64,000 bases of DNA from Chrysopilus asiliformis (GCA_964034945.1 OZ035962.1:81613942-81677941), one strand, 5' to 3'. Counted from the stretch's first letter, positions 38,801 to 53,800 are shown. Notes: generated by a model from the sequence alone, not told the origin. Numbers and translations are program-made.

Positions 38801-41800
38801 AACGACGCTTTAGGATGCATGAAAACCTTGCGATTCAAAGGAATTCGCTTTTTACGTTTAGTTGTGATTGAAATTTCGTGAAAATTTGAAAAGGAAAAGC
38901 CTGTTTGTTGCAATCATACTTTTTACTACAGATCAGCTGGTCATTTTGTCATTCAAGTTTGCCTGATGCTATATCCCCCCTTAAACACCATCGAGAGTGA
39001 TTAAATTAAATACCCAGTTTAGCGTATGAATACAGGTTTAAATTGTTTATCAATGATGTACACTCATTGATATTGCTTAAAACTACTGCTACAGTCTTGC
39101 TTCTATTAATAGGGCCCAATATTTTGTGCGGTTCTTAAGATACACTGAGCGAAATTTCCATAGTTCCACTCTATTTTTTTAATAAATTCAGAGTAATATC
39201 CCGATATTCGAAAAAAAATCATTCGTTTCATTGCATATACACCAAAATAACGGTACACAAAATATTTTTCGCTTTTGTTGCACTATTGCGTTGTAAAATG
39301 AGAAAATATTCTAACGGTTGTTTGTTTGGTGCGAAATTTCCATACTTCCACACAGTAAATTCGGTTCTAACGCAGTGTAATTATTATGTTGGTGCAGTCA
39401 ATTAAACAGAGTCATATTGGACAGTTATTTTAAGAAATATTTGGTGGTTGATGTATTGATGTGCTATTTTTTAAATTAATATTTTGAAAATGCCGCGCGG
39501 AAAATTGTTAAGTCAAGAAGAAAGGATAAAAATTAGCATTTATAAAGAAGTTGGTCTTTCAAATCGCGAAATTGCTAAAAAAATACAAAGGTCACATGTT
39601 GTCGTCAATAACTATTTAAAATTAAAAGACTTGTACGGGAAAAATCATCCATCAGGTGGAAATAAAAAATTGACGATTAGGCAGCAGAGAGCCATATTTC
39701 GTACAGTGGCTTCAAAAAATGTAACAGCAAATGAAATTAAGTCAGAATTGCAATTACCTGTCAGCAAACGTAGGGTACAACAGATTCTAGCTGGAAGTAA
39801 CCGTTTTAAATGGACGAAAAAACTCGCTAAACCAGCCCTTGAGAAAAAACATCAGGATGCCAGATTAAAGTTTGCGAAGGAGCACATGACATGGACTGAG
39901 GAATGGAAAAATATAATTTTTTCTGATGAAAAAAAATTTAACTTAGATGGTCCAGACGGTTTTAAATATTATTGGCACGATCTTCAAAGAACTAAAGATG
40001 TCTGCCTGAGTCGAAATTTCGGTGGGGGTTCTTTAATGGTTTGGGCGGCTTTCACCTACCATAAAAAGACTCCAATCTGCTGGATAGGTACAAAAATGAA
40101 ATCCGAAGATTACACCGAATTATTAGACCAGGTTTTGATCGACTTCATGGAGCAATTGCCAGAAGGAAGTGTATTTCAGCAGGACAATGCACCCATTCAC
40201 GTTTCCAATTTGACAAAAAAGTGGCTGAAGGACAGAGAAATACCTATAATGGACTGGCCAGCTCGATCCCCCGATCTAAATCCAATAGAAAATCTATGGG
40301 GAATTTTATCAAGAAAGGTTTTTGGCAATTCAAAGCAATTTAATAACGTTAAAGAGTTAAAAACAGCAATACGGGAAGCCTGGAACAGTATTGACGAAAA
40401 TATATTAAAAAATCTTATATCTAGTATGACAAATAGGATGTTTGAAGTCATAACAAACAAAGGAGGAAGTACCCATTACTAACAAAATTTAACTTTCTTT
40501 TTTTGTGAGAAAAAACGTTTTTTTATACTATGGAATTATAGAAATTTCGCACTTTTTAAAGTAGAATACTCAGTTTTGTTAAAAAAAATATATTAAAAAG
40601 TTATGAATTTATAAGTTATGAAATAAATATTTCAAGCTATTATGATTATTTTTTAATTTAATAAATTATTTAGAAAGTCTTAATGCAGTACTTTAACTCT
40701 AGTTAAAAAAAACAAGATTTTTTTTTGTGGAAGTATGGAAATTTCGCTCAGTGTATGTTTCAACTTTATTTTATTTTTATTTATTTATTTTTTATTTATG
40801 TATTTTTTATATTTTTAATTTTGTTTCTTTTTTTATTTATTTGTTTTTGTTTCTTTTTTTATTTATTTATTTTTGTTTATTTATTTTTAATGTTTGGTGA
40901 TGTTGACAATTTATTAGAAGCAACATATAGGAAAAAATGTATGCGGGCCCAGTTGTAGAATAAAATCTACCGGTCATGGGAACATTTTCGGGCCAGACCC
41001 TTTTTTATGCAGCAATTTGAGCTAAAAGTCTATCCATAAAACACAGAGCTTCTATAGAACAGAGGTTAAAATCACACTGAGCGACAAAAATATGGCGTGA
41101 AATATGGGACTTTATCATTAGCACAAGCAGAAAAAAGCTTTCGTAAAGCTTTCGAGCTAATGATAAAGTCCCATATTTCACGCCATATTTTTGTCGCTCA
41201 GTGTGATTTTAACCTCTGTTCTATAGAATCTCTGTGCATAAAATACGTCAAACTAATTTTAGAATTTTTAGATGGTAATGACCATTCTAACAAAGACAAC
41301 CGCATCAAAATCTATTCAGTAGTTTAGGAGATAGCTGAAGAGGGGTTCAGGGGGGAGAAGAATATTGGTCAACCGCAAAGCTAATCAATAATTTCGGAAT
41401 ATATAGTATCCCTGTGTAAATTTTCACCGAATTCGGTCCAGTATTTTATGCGTTATTCTGTTAAATAACTTAAAAACAGGTTTGTGGTGGGGATAGATGA
41501 TACTGGGGGAAAAACGGGGGACTGTAGAAAAATAATATATGGCCTAAAACCTAACCAGAGATCTAAGCAACATATAGAAAAAAAACCGCATCATAATCGG
41601 TCCAGTGGTTTTTGAGCCAAGTCCGGACATACAGACAGACGTTGTTTTTACTACAATGTAACTCGACTATAACAGACCTCATGAGGGAGTGAAAATTTGT
41701 ACGTTAGAACAGTAATCCGTTATAAAAATATCTGATGTGAACAGTACATAACTTTCTTATACAAAATCTACGTTTGTTGCATAATTTACAGTATAACCCA

Positions 41801-44800
41801 ACAAATAAAATTTTAGTTTATATAAAAATATGAATTTCTACTTTACAAAATCTTAAATATCCCGATAGCGATAAAAGATATCGATTTACAATAAAGTTTC
41901 TTACAGTTTTGTCTTTTACCAGGATTCGATGTCTCAAACCGTTATCGAGATATACCGTTATCGAGATATACCGTTATTTCAAAAGATTCAATTTTTTGCG
42001 ATTATCTCGAAAACTAAAATTAAAGAGAATAATATTCATCACAATTGTGCTTTTCACTGTTCCCGCTATATTTTACCGTTATCGAGATATTTTCATTAAG
42101 TGAAAGATCAAACTTTTGCGAATTACTTGATATTTTTATTAAAAATATGAGATTTTCTACATTTTTGTGTTCTACTGTAAATCAAAATCTATTACCGTTA
42201 TCGAGATATTTGAGATTTTGAAAAAAAAAAGATTTTGTTATCTAAACTAATATCTTATTCGTCGTCTTATGGTAAATTGTGCAGGAACGTAAATTTTGTA
42301 TAAAAAAGTCTTGTCTTGTTCATATCAGATATTTTGTAAGACTGCCGTTATAATAATGTTTTAAAAGACAAAAATTAGTAAGTTTTTGGGTATGGCTTTT
42401 TTTTTAAAGAAATTACCTAGCCCTTATTTCTTTATTTACATGAAGTTCTAATAAACACTAAAACAGTACTTTCTACTCATATGATTTTTGATGGTTTTTT
42501 TTTAAATTGATGCAAAAAAAAGAAAACACAAATCACATTTATTTAGAAATACTCGTAATTTGTACACTTTTTGATTATGATTGAGTTTCATCAAAGTATT
42601 TGTTTTTAAATCGTTATTAAACTGAAACAGATTGCCTAATAGTAATTTAATTACTTTTATTATGTTTTTTTTAAATACAAAATTCATTAATATAATTTCA
42701 ACTATTTTTTCTTATTAATATTTTGCTGTGAATCAAACAAAATTCAAATCGAACAAGTAGACTTTTGAAAAATTAAATTGTTGGAACACTTTTTCAAGAA
42801 TTAGTTTAAATAGAAATATCTGAATGATGGCATTTTTGTTTCAGATTGATCACGTTTTAAAACACAATCTTCAAATTCCTCACAATTACGAAAATACCAA
42901 AAGTTTCTGTTGTCAGGAAATCCAAATAAGAAAGGTTTCAAAGTTGAAAACGAAAAGAAGGGAAGAAAAAAAAAGGAGTTCGAAAAGAGGTTAATCGATA
43001 AACTGTTACTAGTGAGAGGGAAATCAGTGAATAATAATTGAAGAAGTAAAGGAATTACGAAGAACAATGGCTAGACGTCCGAGATCATCATCGCCACCCC
43101 TCAGGGTCGATTCATCACTGCCAGAAGATTCAAGCCTTCGGCGACCAGTCGCAATGAACGGGATCAGTTCAACGGTGAAGGAGAAAAGCAACGAATACCT
43201 CTGTCCAATATGCTTCGAAACAATCAAAGAAGCGCACATCACTCGATGCGGCCACACATTTTGTTATCATTGCATCGTGAAATCGATTACGCTTTACAAA
43301 CGCTGTCCGAAATGCAGTGCAGTACTTAGTCCGGAAATGATATTCCCCAATTATTTACTCGACGAAATCATCTCCAAGCACAATATTCAAATTCAGCTAC
43401 AGAGTGGCTTGTCGGGGAGTGGCGATGGAGCTGATGGTGATGGCGGTGCGGTATCAGGTAGTGGAATTAATCCAGCCGATGGACTTAAGAGTTTCATAAC
43501 GTCCGAATCACAAAGGTTAACACTGCCCGATGTGAATATCATGCTGGAGATTTTAACACAGCGGAAGCAGCTGCTGGAGTCCGAGTCTAGTGCCGCCCAA
43601 AATCGCCTTCTGTACGACTTTCTCAAGCATCTGCTGAAGCAGAAAGAAGATCAACAAATGCAGATCCTCAAAGAGATTTCACTGGTCAAACGGGATTTGG
43701 AAAGTGTCGAGCATATTCTGAGGAGTGTCGATTATTCAACAACGAGTGATTCGGATGTTTCCATGCCACAACAGCCACACCATCCACAGACAAAGCGGCC
43801 CCCAGAATCGAGTCTGTCGGCTGGTGAAGGCCCCTCCGAAATGAAAGTCTCATTTAAAATGCCACCAAAATCGGATAGTTTCATCTCGGAGTCAACCATG
43901 TCGGATCAGCATTCGAAACGGAAACGTCGAATGTATTCACATTTCGATGATTTCGTATCGTCGTATTTCCTGACACGTCGCCAGGAATTGTATTTGGGTG
44001 CCGATAGCCACATCAAAATGGATGTCGATGATAAAATTAAGGATTCATCACGTCAAGGATTGGATATATTTCGCGAGAATCTAATAAAATTCTCCCGTTA
44101 TAGTACATTGCGACCACTTGCAACGATGCATTATTCAAGCGATTTACATATTAGTTCAACAATCGTATCCACAATTGTGTTCGATAAGGATAACGAATAC
44201 TTTGCCATTGGCGGAGTTACGAAACGCATTAAAGTCTATGACTATTTATCCGTAATTAAAGATGCCGTCGATATACACTATCCTTGCGTCGAAATGATAT
44301 CGAATAGTAAAATCTCTTGTATTGCCTGGAATTCGTATCACAAAAGTATTTTGGCATCCAGCGATTATGAAGGCGCTGTGAATATTTGGGATGTGACGAC
44401 CGGCCAGCGGACAAAGTGTTTCCATGAACACGAGAAACGTTGTTGGAGTGTCGATTTTAATGAGGTTGATACGAGATTAATTGTCTCTGGCTCGGATGAT
44501 TCTCGAGTTAAATTATGGTCACTCAAGGATGAACATTCGATTGCAACACTCGAGGCTAAAGCGAATGTCTGCTGCGTTAAATTTAATCCGAAGAGTTCGT
44601 GCCATTTGGCATTTGGATCCGCTGATCATGACGTCCATTATTACGATTTGCGGAACACTAGCAAAGCGATTTGCGTGTTCAAAGGACACAAAAAGGCCGT
44701 TTCTTATGTGAAATTCCTCAACACACAGGAGATCATCTCGGCCAGTACGGATAGCCAATTAAAGCTGTGGAACATCAATTCACCACCATATTGTCTGCGT

Positions 44801-47800
44801 TCGTTTACTGGTCATGTGAATGAGAAGAATTTCGTCGGTTTAGCGACTGATGGGGATTACATTGCTTGTGGCAGTGAGGATAATTCATTGTTTATTTACT
44901 ATAAGGGGCTCTCGAAGCCGTTATTTAGCTATAAGATAGATGTTGGCCAACGTGTATCCGATTTAGAGCGTTCAAATGATCTGAATGAGTTCGTTTCAGC
45001 CGTTTGCTGGCGAAAACAGTGCAATATTGTATTAGCTGCTAATAGTCGAGGTCTTATCAAAGTCCTAGAACTAGTTTAAAATTACAAAAAACAATTTCTT
45101 GAATCCTAACTTAGTGTTTCTCAGTTTTTACCGTTCTATATTTGTTTAATTTTCCAACACCATATTTTACCTGATTTTCCACCATAATTTAATTCATCAA
45201 ATGAATATTGAACTCATGATTTTTTTTAAGTAAATTACAACCGGTTTTGTTTACCAAACGATAGTGTACCCTTGAAAAACCTATAATTTGTTTTGATGAT
45301 TAGTCTTAATATTTAGAAATAATATGACAATGAAACGCGATTGGTAGATGAATTATTTAAAATTTCCAATTTAGATTTGTATATAAAAAAAAGCATTAAT
45401 ATTTGATAAAAATAAGTTTTCTGTGAAAACAGTTTAATATTTAATATGTGTAATTAATAAATAGAGAGAAATAAACAATATTCGTCTTATGACGACATAA
45501 AATGCTTAGCTTTGGAAAAGAAAAAAATTATATATACGAGGAAATTTCATCAAATAATTTTTTTGAAATTAGAAATTAACGCTTTTTGCTGTTTTAAGAT
45601 TTTGCGAAATTTTTGTTTTGTGTTTTTGTGCCGAATTTTCAATGAAGGCTAGAAGGAAAATGTGCATTCCTATTTCACAGATTTTTCTGATCTAAAATCT
45701 CTAAATAAACTATGGAAATGCTAATCTTAAGTGATTCGGTCCTTTATGAATGTGCTCTAAGATTTTATGAAATTTTCTTTGGCTTTTGAGGAAAAGTTTG
45801 CCGCAATTTTTTGAAAACAAATGTGCTGTCGTCGAAAACCCAAAGCTGCCGCAATTTTTTGAAAACTAATGTGCAGTCGCCGAAACATATGTGTTGTCTT
45901 ATTTCCGAAAAAGTTCTTACTTATTTAGAGTGAAATCTAATATAAATAAAACCTTTAAGTGTGAACCACCAAAAATTTCAAATACGCTCTGGAGTCGGCA
46001 GATATCAGTTTCACGACCCCCACCCTACTTCAACAATTGGCTTCCAAAAATGGTTTTCTCGTTTAAAAAAGCTTCTAAAGTAATTTAGTGAACATTTGGT
46101 GAAAAGGGAACGAATGAATTTAAACAATATGCAAAATGTTGAAATTAGGTGCCTAATTTTGCACACTTTTTGTTCATTGCTATAATATTCTATTTTTTCC
46201 CAGAAAATTACTCGAGCTTCCGAAAAACAGCTTAACCCAGATATGCCCACCGTCCTTTATATAGTACGCTAAAAAGCTTTTAACTGACTGTTGCCATTTA
46301 GCAACATACTGTGAATACATCCATAAGCAAATAGTCACGTTCTGATAAGAGTTGTATTATTTATTGGACTTCAAAATTAGCAAAGTTTTGAAAATTGCCG
46401 ATTTCGGACTTCGTACATTCTTTCGGACATTTTTTCAGTTTTTTTTTGCGCAAGTCAAACGTTATTTACCTACAGCCATGTTCAAAAGTGTTAGGCACCC
46501 CCATTTTTTACAAAGAAATCATAGATTTTGATAGAGCATTTGTGGAGTATTTTGAAGAAAAATATCCGGAAACACAAAAATAACATCAGAAGATACCCTG
46601 AAAAGGGCTATTCAGGAGGAATGGGATTTTATAAGTGACGACACGAAAATAGGCTTGTAGCGACAATGCCGAAAAGACTCGCTGCTGTAATAAGGGCTAG
46701 GAGTGGGCCCACCTAATATTAGTCAGATAAATAAATTTTGATATTCTTAAAATCACATTGTTTCACTATCATATTATATACACGTAAACAGGAAAAAATT
46801 GATTTTGAAATGGTGCCTAACACTTTTGAACATGGCTGTACCTATAGTGCATTTTTCCAGAATAATTTCCCCTGCGGCGCATAATTGAAGTTGTTTCAAA
46901 GCAATTATCTACTTGCAAATACACACAAAAACAACTAAAACCAGACTCTTATCATTAAAATTCATTTTAAAAGACTAAACCAAATTTTACTTAAACTCTG
47001 CATACATTGAAGACATGTTAAAATATCAGTTGTGGTCAACACAAAACTTTCTTCTACAAAATCTACGACCCTGTGCAATTTACGCTAGAGCCCTGTCGCG
47101 TTGTCAACCTAAGACGACCTCCCAATAAATTCTTGGTTTATTCAAAAATATCAAAAACGTACAAAATTTCAGATAACTTGAGAACTGTAAAAGATATCAA
47201 TTTACGGTAAATGGCAAAAATGTAGAAAATGTTAAAGATTATTCTTTTAACTGATTTGTCGAAAATCCGTTAGTTTGCAAATTATTCGCAAACATATGAT
47301 TTTTTACATATTAATGAAAATATCTCAATAACGGTAAAATATAACGGATAACGGTAAGAAAAATTGTGCAGAATGCCATTCTCATTAATTCATTTCATAC
47401 ATTCAGTCAGCAAAAACCCGTTAGTTTTCGAGATAATCGCAAAAAACTGTTTTTTTTTTTTTTGGAAATAACGGTTTATCTCGATAACAGGTTGAGATAT
47501 CGAGTTATAGCTAAAGACAAAAGTGTGGGAAATTTTATTTTCTCCAAGTTTTGTCATACTTAAGGCCACTAAAAAACGCGTAGTTTGGGAGTAAATCGAG
47601 AAAAACGAAATTGCGATTTTTGAAAAACCGCCATTTTGGATACTTCCGGTTAACGGATTTCCACCAAAAGTTGATAGGATCGTCCCATTTAAGGACCCAA
47701 CATGCCTATAAAATTTCATGGCGCTAGCTCTATTAGTTTTTGAGAAATCTTGTACACAGACTGACAGACAGAAAGACATTTTTTTAATATGACTCCAATC

Positions 47801-50800
47801 GACTCAGGAGTGATCGGGAAATGTTTTTTAGGCAAAATTCAGAGGTCGAAATTTTTCATGAATACAATAGGTACTTTATTATACTCCGTAGAAGAAAGTA
47901 AAAATTTATTAAAATTAAAAATTTCATGATTTTAGCAAGTTGAATTATGATTAAAATCCTTGCTACGTGCAAACCATCCATGGAGATATTTTGGTCAAAC
48001 GTCAAACGTAGAGATGGTATTGACTTTTGAACCTATGGCTGTGTGCGAATCTGTGAAATTTTGACAGAACGGTGTTGAATATCTATTGGTGAAAATCAAA
48101 TGTTGACAGTGGTGAAAAATGATCTATTTTTGCTGTGCGGATATGTATAAATTTAAAAAACTCACATTTAACGTAATTAATTCTTTTGCTTTCAATGATT
48201 GTCTTTCAAGTGTCGAATTTTACACAGGATTTTCTCAGGATGAAGTTCTTAAGGGGTCGGTGTGGTGATTAATTCCGTTCGACCAACAAACTATGACACT
48301 TAATAATTTAGTTCTGTCAATTTTTCGTGGATTTGCACACAGTATATGTTTTCAAACATACTTTTGAGAAATTTTGACATGCCATTTGCATCCTCATTTT
48401 TTGTGTGTATTATAACTGCGCATGGATGCTGAAATTTTGTACTTTTCAATAAAAATTTCTTCGCTTTGGAATATCTTAGTTTTATAGCTAAACGTCATTT
48501 CATACAAAAATTTCTTTAAATTAAACCGCTCAGATCGTATGGGCATATCTGGGTTAAACTGTGAAATTTTTTTAAATATTTTATTCATTATATTTATCTG
48601 GGGAAAATTTTTTGATTTTTAGAAAACTCGCTTTCTAAAATTCAAACTAGAAAACCGATTGAGCTGAAATTTTACTCCCTACCCTTGTGACAGATCGTAG
48701 TTTTTAATATCTATTTTCTTAATATAAACAAGAATTTTATTTCAACCAAATCTTACTTTGAGCACTGCATTGAAAGCTAGCTAAAATCGTTTAAGCTTTA
48801 CTTCATTAAACTCTCCATGACAAAAACTTTTCTTATAGATATAAAAACGCTTTAGAATATTTCCACTTGTAGGCACAATTTTCTCACGAAATACTAAAAT
48901 ACTTTCGTGATAATTTGAGAAATTCATTGACTATTTTTTAGAAATAAACTACAAAAAAATTAAATTCTAGCTTCAAGTTGAGATAAAATTGTAACTAAAT
49001 AATTGTCTAAGGCTCTTCTGACCAATTTGTTCAAAGGACACGTTCAAATTTTTAGTCCTTGCATAAAACATAAGTAGTTAGATGGATTAAGCTATGATCC
49101 ACCTAACGGTGAAATGATACCTTTCTTATATAATCAAACTTCATGTAATGAATATAATTGGGTATAATGTTGATTTTTTTATACAAAAACATTGAAAAAC
49201 TCGAGAACTAATTGATGTAAAAAGTAGAAATTTGGAATCAAAAGATAAACCTCTTCCGAAAATGGGAAAAATTGAACCACCTATTACCCCCTCCCACATA
49301 CAAATGGAAAAGAATTTTGTGATTTTCTCGAAAACGGTTGGTTTTTTATTCCATAGGGTTCTATGGGATAATAACAGCTTTTGAATGCAAAAACCGCGTC
49401 AAAATCGGTTAAGGTTTACCGATAGAAAACGATCTTACAAATTTCGTTACATACATATATTCCAACGAACACATACGCACACACACTCAAATAAACATGT
49501 CGCGGACTCATTGAACTAATGCTGCGTTTACACGAATGACAAATTTGTCATTTTTTTTGTCATAAATTGTCATTATCGTGTAAATAGTATCATTTTTGTC
49601 ATTATTTCTGTCAGAAAAATGACAATCTCATAAAAGAATGAACTTGTCCATTCTTTTATGACAAATTGTCATTATCTGTCATTCGTGTAAACCCAGCATA
49701 ATGCTTCATTTACACGAATGACAAATTTGTCATTTTTTCTTGTCATTATGTTAATTCCCGTGTAAATGGCATAATTTTTGTAATTTTTTCTGTCAGAAAA
49801 TGTCAATCTCTCATAAAAGAATGAACTTGTCCATTCTTTTATGCCAGATTGTCATTCGTGCAAACGCAATATTAGTTATGACAAAAGTTGAATACTAAAG
49901 TTGTCATAACTAATATTGCGTTTGCACAAATGACAATCTGGCATAAAAGAATGGACAAGTTCATTCTTTTATGAGAGATTGACTTTTTCTGACAGAAAAA
50001 ATTACAAAAATTATGCCATTTACACGGGAATTAACATAATGACAAGAATAAAATGACAAATTTGTCATTCGTGTAAATGTAGCATAAGTCGATGAATGTT
50101 CCAGGACGTGTGTTATGATTTTGGTTTTTGAAGTGATTTTAAATGTTCAAATAATATTAAAATCTTTAAGTCGAAGCATAAATTTGTCGAATCAAGAATA
50201 AATCAAATAAAGATAAATAAAAAAAACCAATTAAATGACTGAATCTAAATTTTAGACTAATAAAATTGAACGATTGCAGTAAAAGTTCTTAAACTAGAAA
50301 GGATTTCTTGTTATTCAGAATTAATATTGATATCTACGGTGCTATCGTTCGTTTGTTTTTTTTTTCTAAATAGCACCGCCTAATCGACAGCATTGTAAAC
50401 AAAAATATCGAAAATTTGTTCCATCGAACCTCAATAACTCCTCGAACCTGAGAAGGATTGAAAATACTTCAAGTTATCAAGGAATTCGAGGTGCAACCGC
50501 AATTTGAAAAACGCATTCGATGCAATAAATGAGAATTTTATAGTAATTGTGTGTTTTTTTTTGGATTTATGACTTTCAGAGATGCTTTTTAAGTTTTATT
50601 TGAAAAAAAAGATAACCAATAAAAATATATTAAATAAATAATAAAAAACAGCTTTAAGCTTATTGTTGCAAAAAAAAAATAATATACCAGTTAAAAACTT
50701 CGCAATTTAAAACGATTCTTTAAACCATTATGTGCCAACTAAAAAATCATTTATTTTATTGAAAAATTATGTATTTTTGGAAAAAAAATATTGCTAAATT

Positions 50801-53800
50801 TTATGTAAATTCAATACAAAACTATTGTGAATGAGTTGTATATTGTGCGGAGTGACTATAATCTAGTAATTGCTTTTACTAAGAATTAAGCAGGTTTTAG
50901 TACAAAATTAGTATGGAATTTTGTACTAAAATGTGCTAATTTGCTAGTAAAATCTTTCGCAAGATTTTCTTCCCTCGGCCCATCGTTTTACTGCAGAAGA
51001 AACTATAAAAAAAAAATTGAAATATATTTAAATTTAAAAGAAAATGTCTTTAAAAGTTAACAGATTAAAAAGAAATATTAAGTAAAATAAATGTATTTAA
51101 AGAAGAACAAATTAATAAAATTAAGAAATTAGTTATTTTTCTAATCCTGTATTCCGTGTATAAAAAAAAATTATATATATTTGAAATTATACAAAGAAAG
51201 AATAAATTATCATATGCTATTGATGAGAAAATAATAAATTTAATAATGAATATTTAGAGAATTTTTTTTCGTATGTCGTCCACCGGTATTTTAAATACTT
51301 ATGAAAATAATTATTAATTGAAGAAATAAAAATCATAATTTAAAGCAAATATGAAAGAGTGTACATTAGATATTTAATAAAAGCAATATATAATAATTAA
51401 ACATCAGATTCGAAAAACAAAAGAATAAGTAAAAGTTTAGTAGCGAAATTTCAAAGCAAATTATTGATGTCGGATTACATGCACGTTTCAATGTTGAACA
51501 AGAAAATGAAAATAAATCAAAACTATAGGTTTATGTTGAAAAAAAAAATCGTTTTTCTGATATTATTTTTTGTTGTTATTGGAATTTTTTGCAAAAATTG
51601 TTGGGTAGGATGGATTCGATTTCAAACTGTGGCTCCGCTGTTATTGCAATTCATTTCCATAAAAGCTGAGATGAATGTTTACCGTAAGGGAAAAGCAATT
51701 GCCGTTCTATCAAAATATTTTTTGTGTCGGTAAAAATAAAAGAAACTTTTGAAATTTTATGAAACTGAAGCACAAACAATTACCATCAATAAAACATAAC
51801 AAAAGCTATAATTGCCAATCTGGCAATTATTGAAAACCCGTATGGTGATTTAATTGAACGGCGTATCGAAATTCCACTTTGAAGTCAAACTTTCCAATAA
51901 GATTTTTTTAAAACGTGTTCCAATAGGATTTTGATGTATGGAACTTTAATGTAGAATCATGTCCTAAACAACTTTTGTTCTTGCACTTTTTTGATAAGAT
52001 GCACCGTTTTGGAGATATTCGCAAAAATCGTTTTCGTTCGTATGGGGGGTACCCCCCCTAATGGTCCATTTTTGCCCATTAACGAACTCAGCCTCGCATT
52101 TTACGAAAAACGGACCTGTGCCAAATTTCAAGTCTGTAGCTCAATCCGTGCGCCCGCAATCCGCGCCACAGACAGACGGACGGACATGCTAAATTCAACT
52201 TTTTTCATCATTCTAAACACACTGGTGTAATTCATTTTTTTGTGCGATGACGGGATCTTGGCGTTACAAACGGTAAGGCAAAGTTAATATACCCTTTGGT
52301 TTCACCATACGGGTATAAAAAGGAAAATTTTGTTGACATTAACACTAGATTGCCCAAGCAAGTCATTTTGACTGGTTTTTAATTTCAATCAGAAAAACAA
52401 TTATGTATATAATGACACAATTTGTTAGAATTTTGTGACTTTTTGTACAACATATAAATGCGTTTATTAATAATTGTAGTTACCTTCCCCCTCCTTCATT
52501 TCCGGTATATATATATGTGTTATACCTATATTGCCAAAAGGAGTCATTTTGACTGCTTGACTTCCTTGGGCAATCTAGTGTTAAGGAAGTTTTTTTTAAT
52601 ATTTTAAAAATTGTCATTCTGAAGACTGAAGACGGAAAACTTATACTCGAATGGTTTTCCCACAACGCGCTTTTATAAATTTTTGAAAACAGTTTTGGAA
52701 AAATTTTGAAATTCAATATCAACACAACTTTCAACATCTAACAAAAAAAAATTATATTATTTTAAAAAGATTTTTTGCAAGTTTTCTTTATTTAGGTCTT
52801 GATTAGACAAAAATTCCGCCTATTTTTATGTCCTGCCAAAAATTGTCTCGTGGTTACAGGATTTTTAAAGACATTTTTAATTTCTTAGACAAAAATGTTC
52901 GAAAAAAATCTGTCTATAGTGTCATTTTAATCGAGACGAAATCTTACTATGAAAATTTTTTCCCCAAATATGGATAATGCAGGAAATTGTACTGGCAAAT
53001 AAAGTATTTTGTACAATATGATAAGGTGCCGTTTACCAAATACAATTTTTTGGGAAACTTGACTTTAAAAAAACGTTTATTTTGATTTTTTGTTTTTATT
53101 GCATTGACATTTAATATTTTACTTGCACCTTCGGTTTCGGCCAAACCTTCCGCTTAACCCTCTAACCGGAATATTTCCGAAAAAAATTCACTAAAAAATA
53201 TGACTTTCAACTCGCGACAGACCGTAACCAAGACAACGTACAGGGCTAAGTTTTTTCCAGCATGTAAAGCGATAGCTTACAAAAGTCAGTGTAACACGTT
53301 CCGGCGATTAAAATTGTTACCCGTTATAAACAAGCGAATTCCCTGAAGGCTAGAGGGTTAATTTTGGCCAAGGCCGAAGCTTGGCCTTAGTTGTGATTTT
53401 TAGCAGAAGGTGGCCGAACCCGAAACCGATTAATCGGCCGATCTCTAGAAATGATTAGTGATAGTCGGTAGTCGAATTAGAACCGTCGTGAGGAGCCTTA
53501 GTTAGATCTCGGTCAAGTACTTTGAATTTTAGGAAACCCGCCAATTGACAAACCAATTCGTGTTTTCAAAGATTACATTTTTTAGAGATCTTTGCGTTGG
53601 ATTTCAGTGGCGTAACCGCTGCAATATTGTGGGGGGAGGGGACATTTTTTAATTTTTTAGTCATGTTTCGTGAGAAGAAAGTCAACATTTTATAGTTATG
53701 CATCTTCGTACCATGAAGAGAACAAAACTGTAAGAGCCTAAAGCCCAGTTCAGACTAACGATTGCGATTGAATCTTCTCGACCAATAAGATCAAAGCTTT

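Noticed and set aside
40725..40958. 77-codon Phe/Leu/Tyr-rich frame resembling membrane segments
   Set aside because: Encoded by a (TTTAT)n-like low-complexity tract just after the Tc1 element; the hydrophobicity comes from the T-rich sequence.
42801..43257. minus-strand frames overlapping the COP1 start
   Set aside because: Antisense by-products of the COP1 coding region and leader; no domain.
47390..47779. 129-codon minus-strand frame
   Set aside because: Lies wholly within a dispersed repeat whose sister copy at 8.1 kb does not keep the frame.
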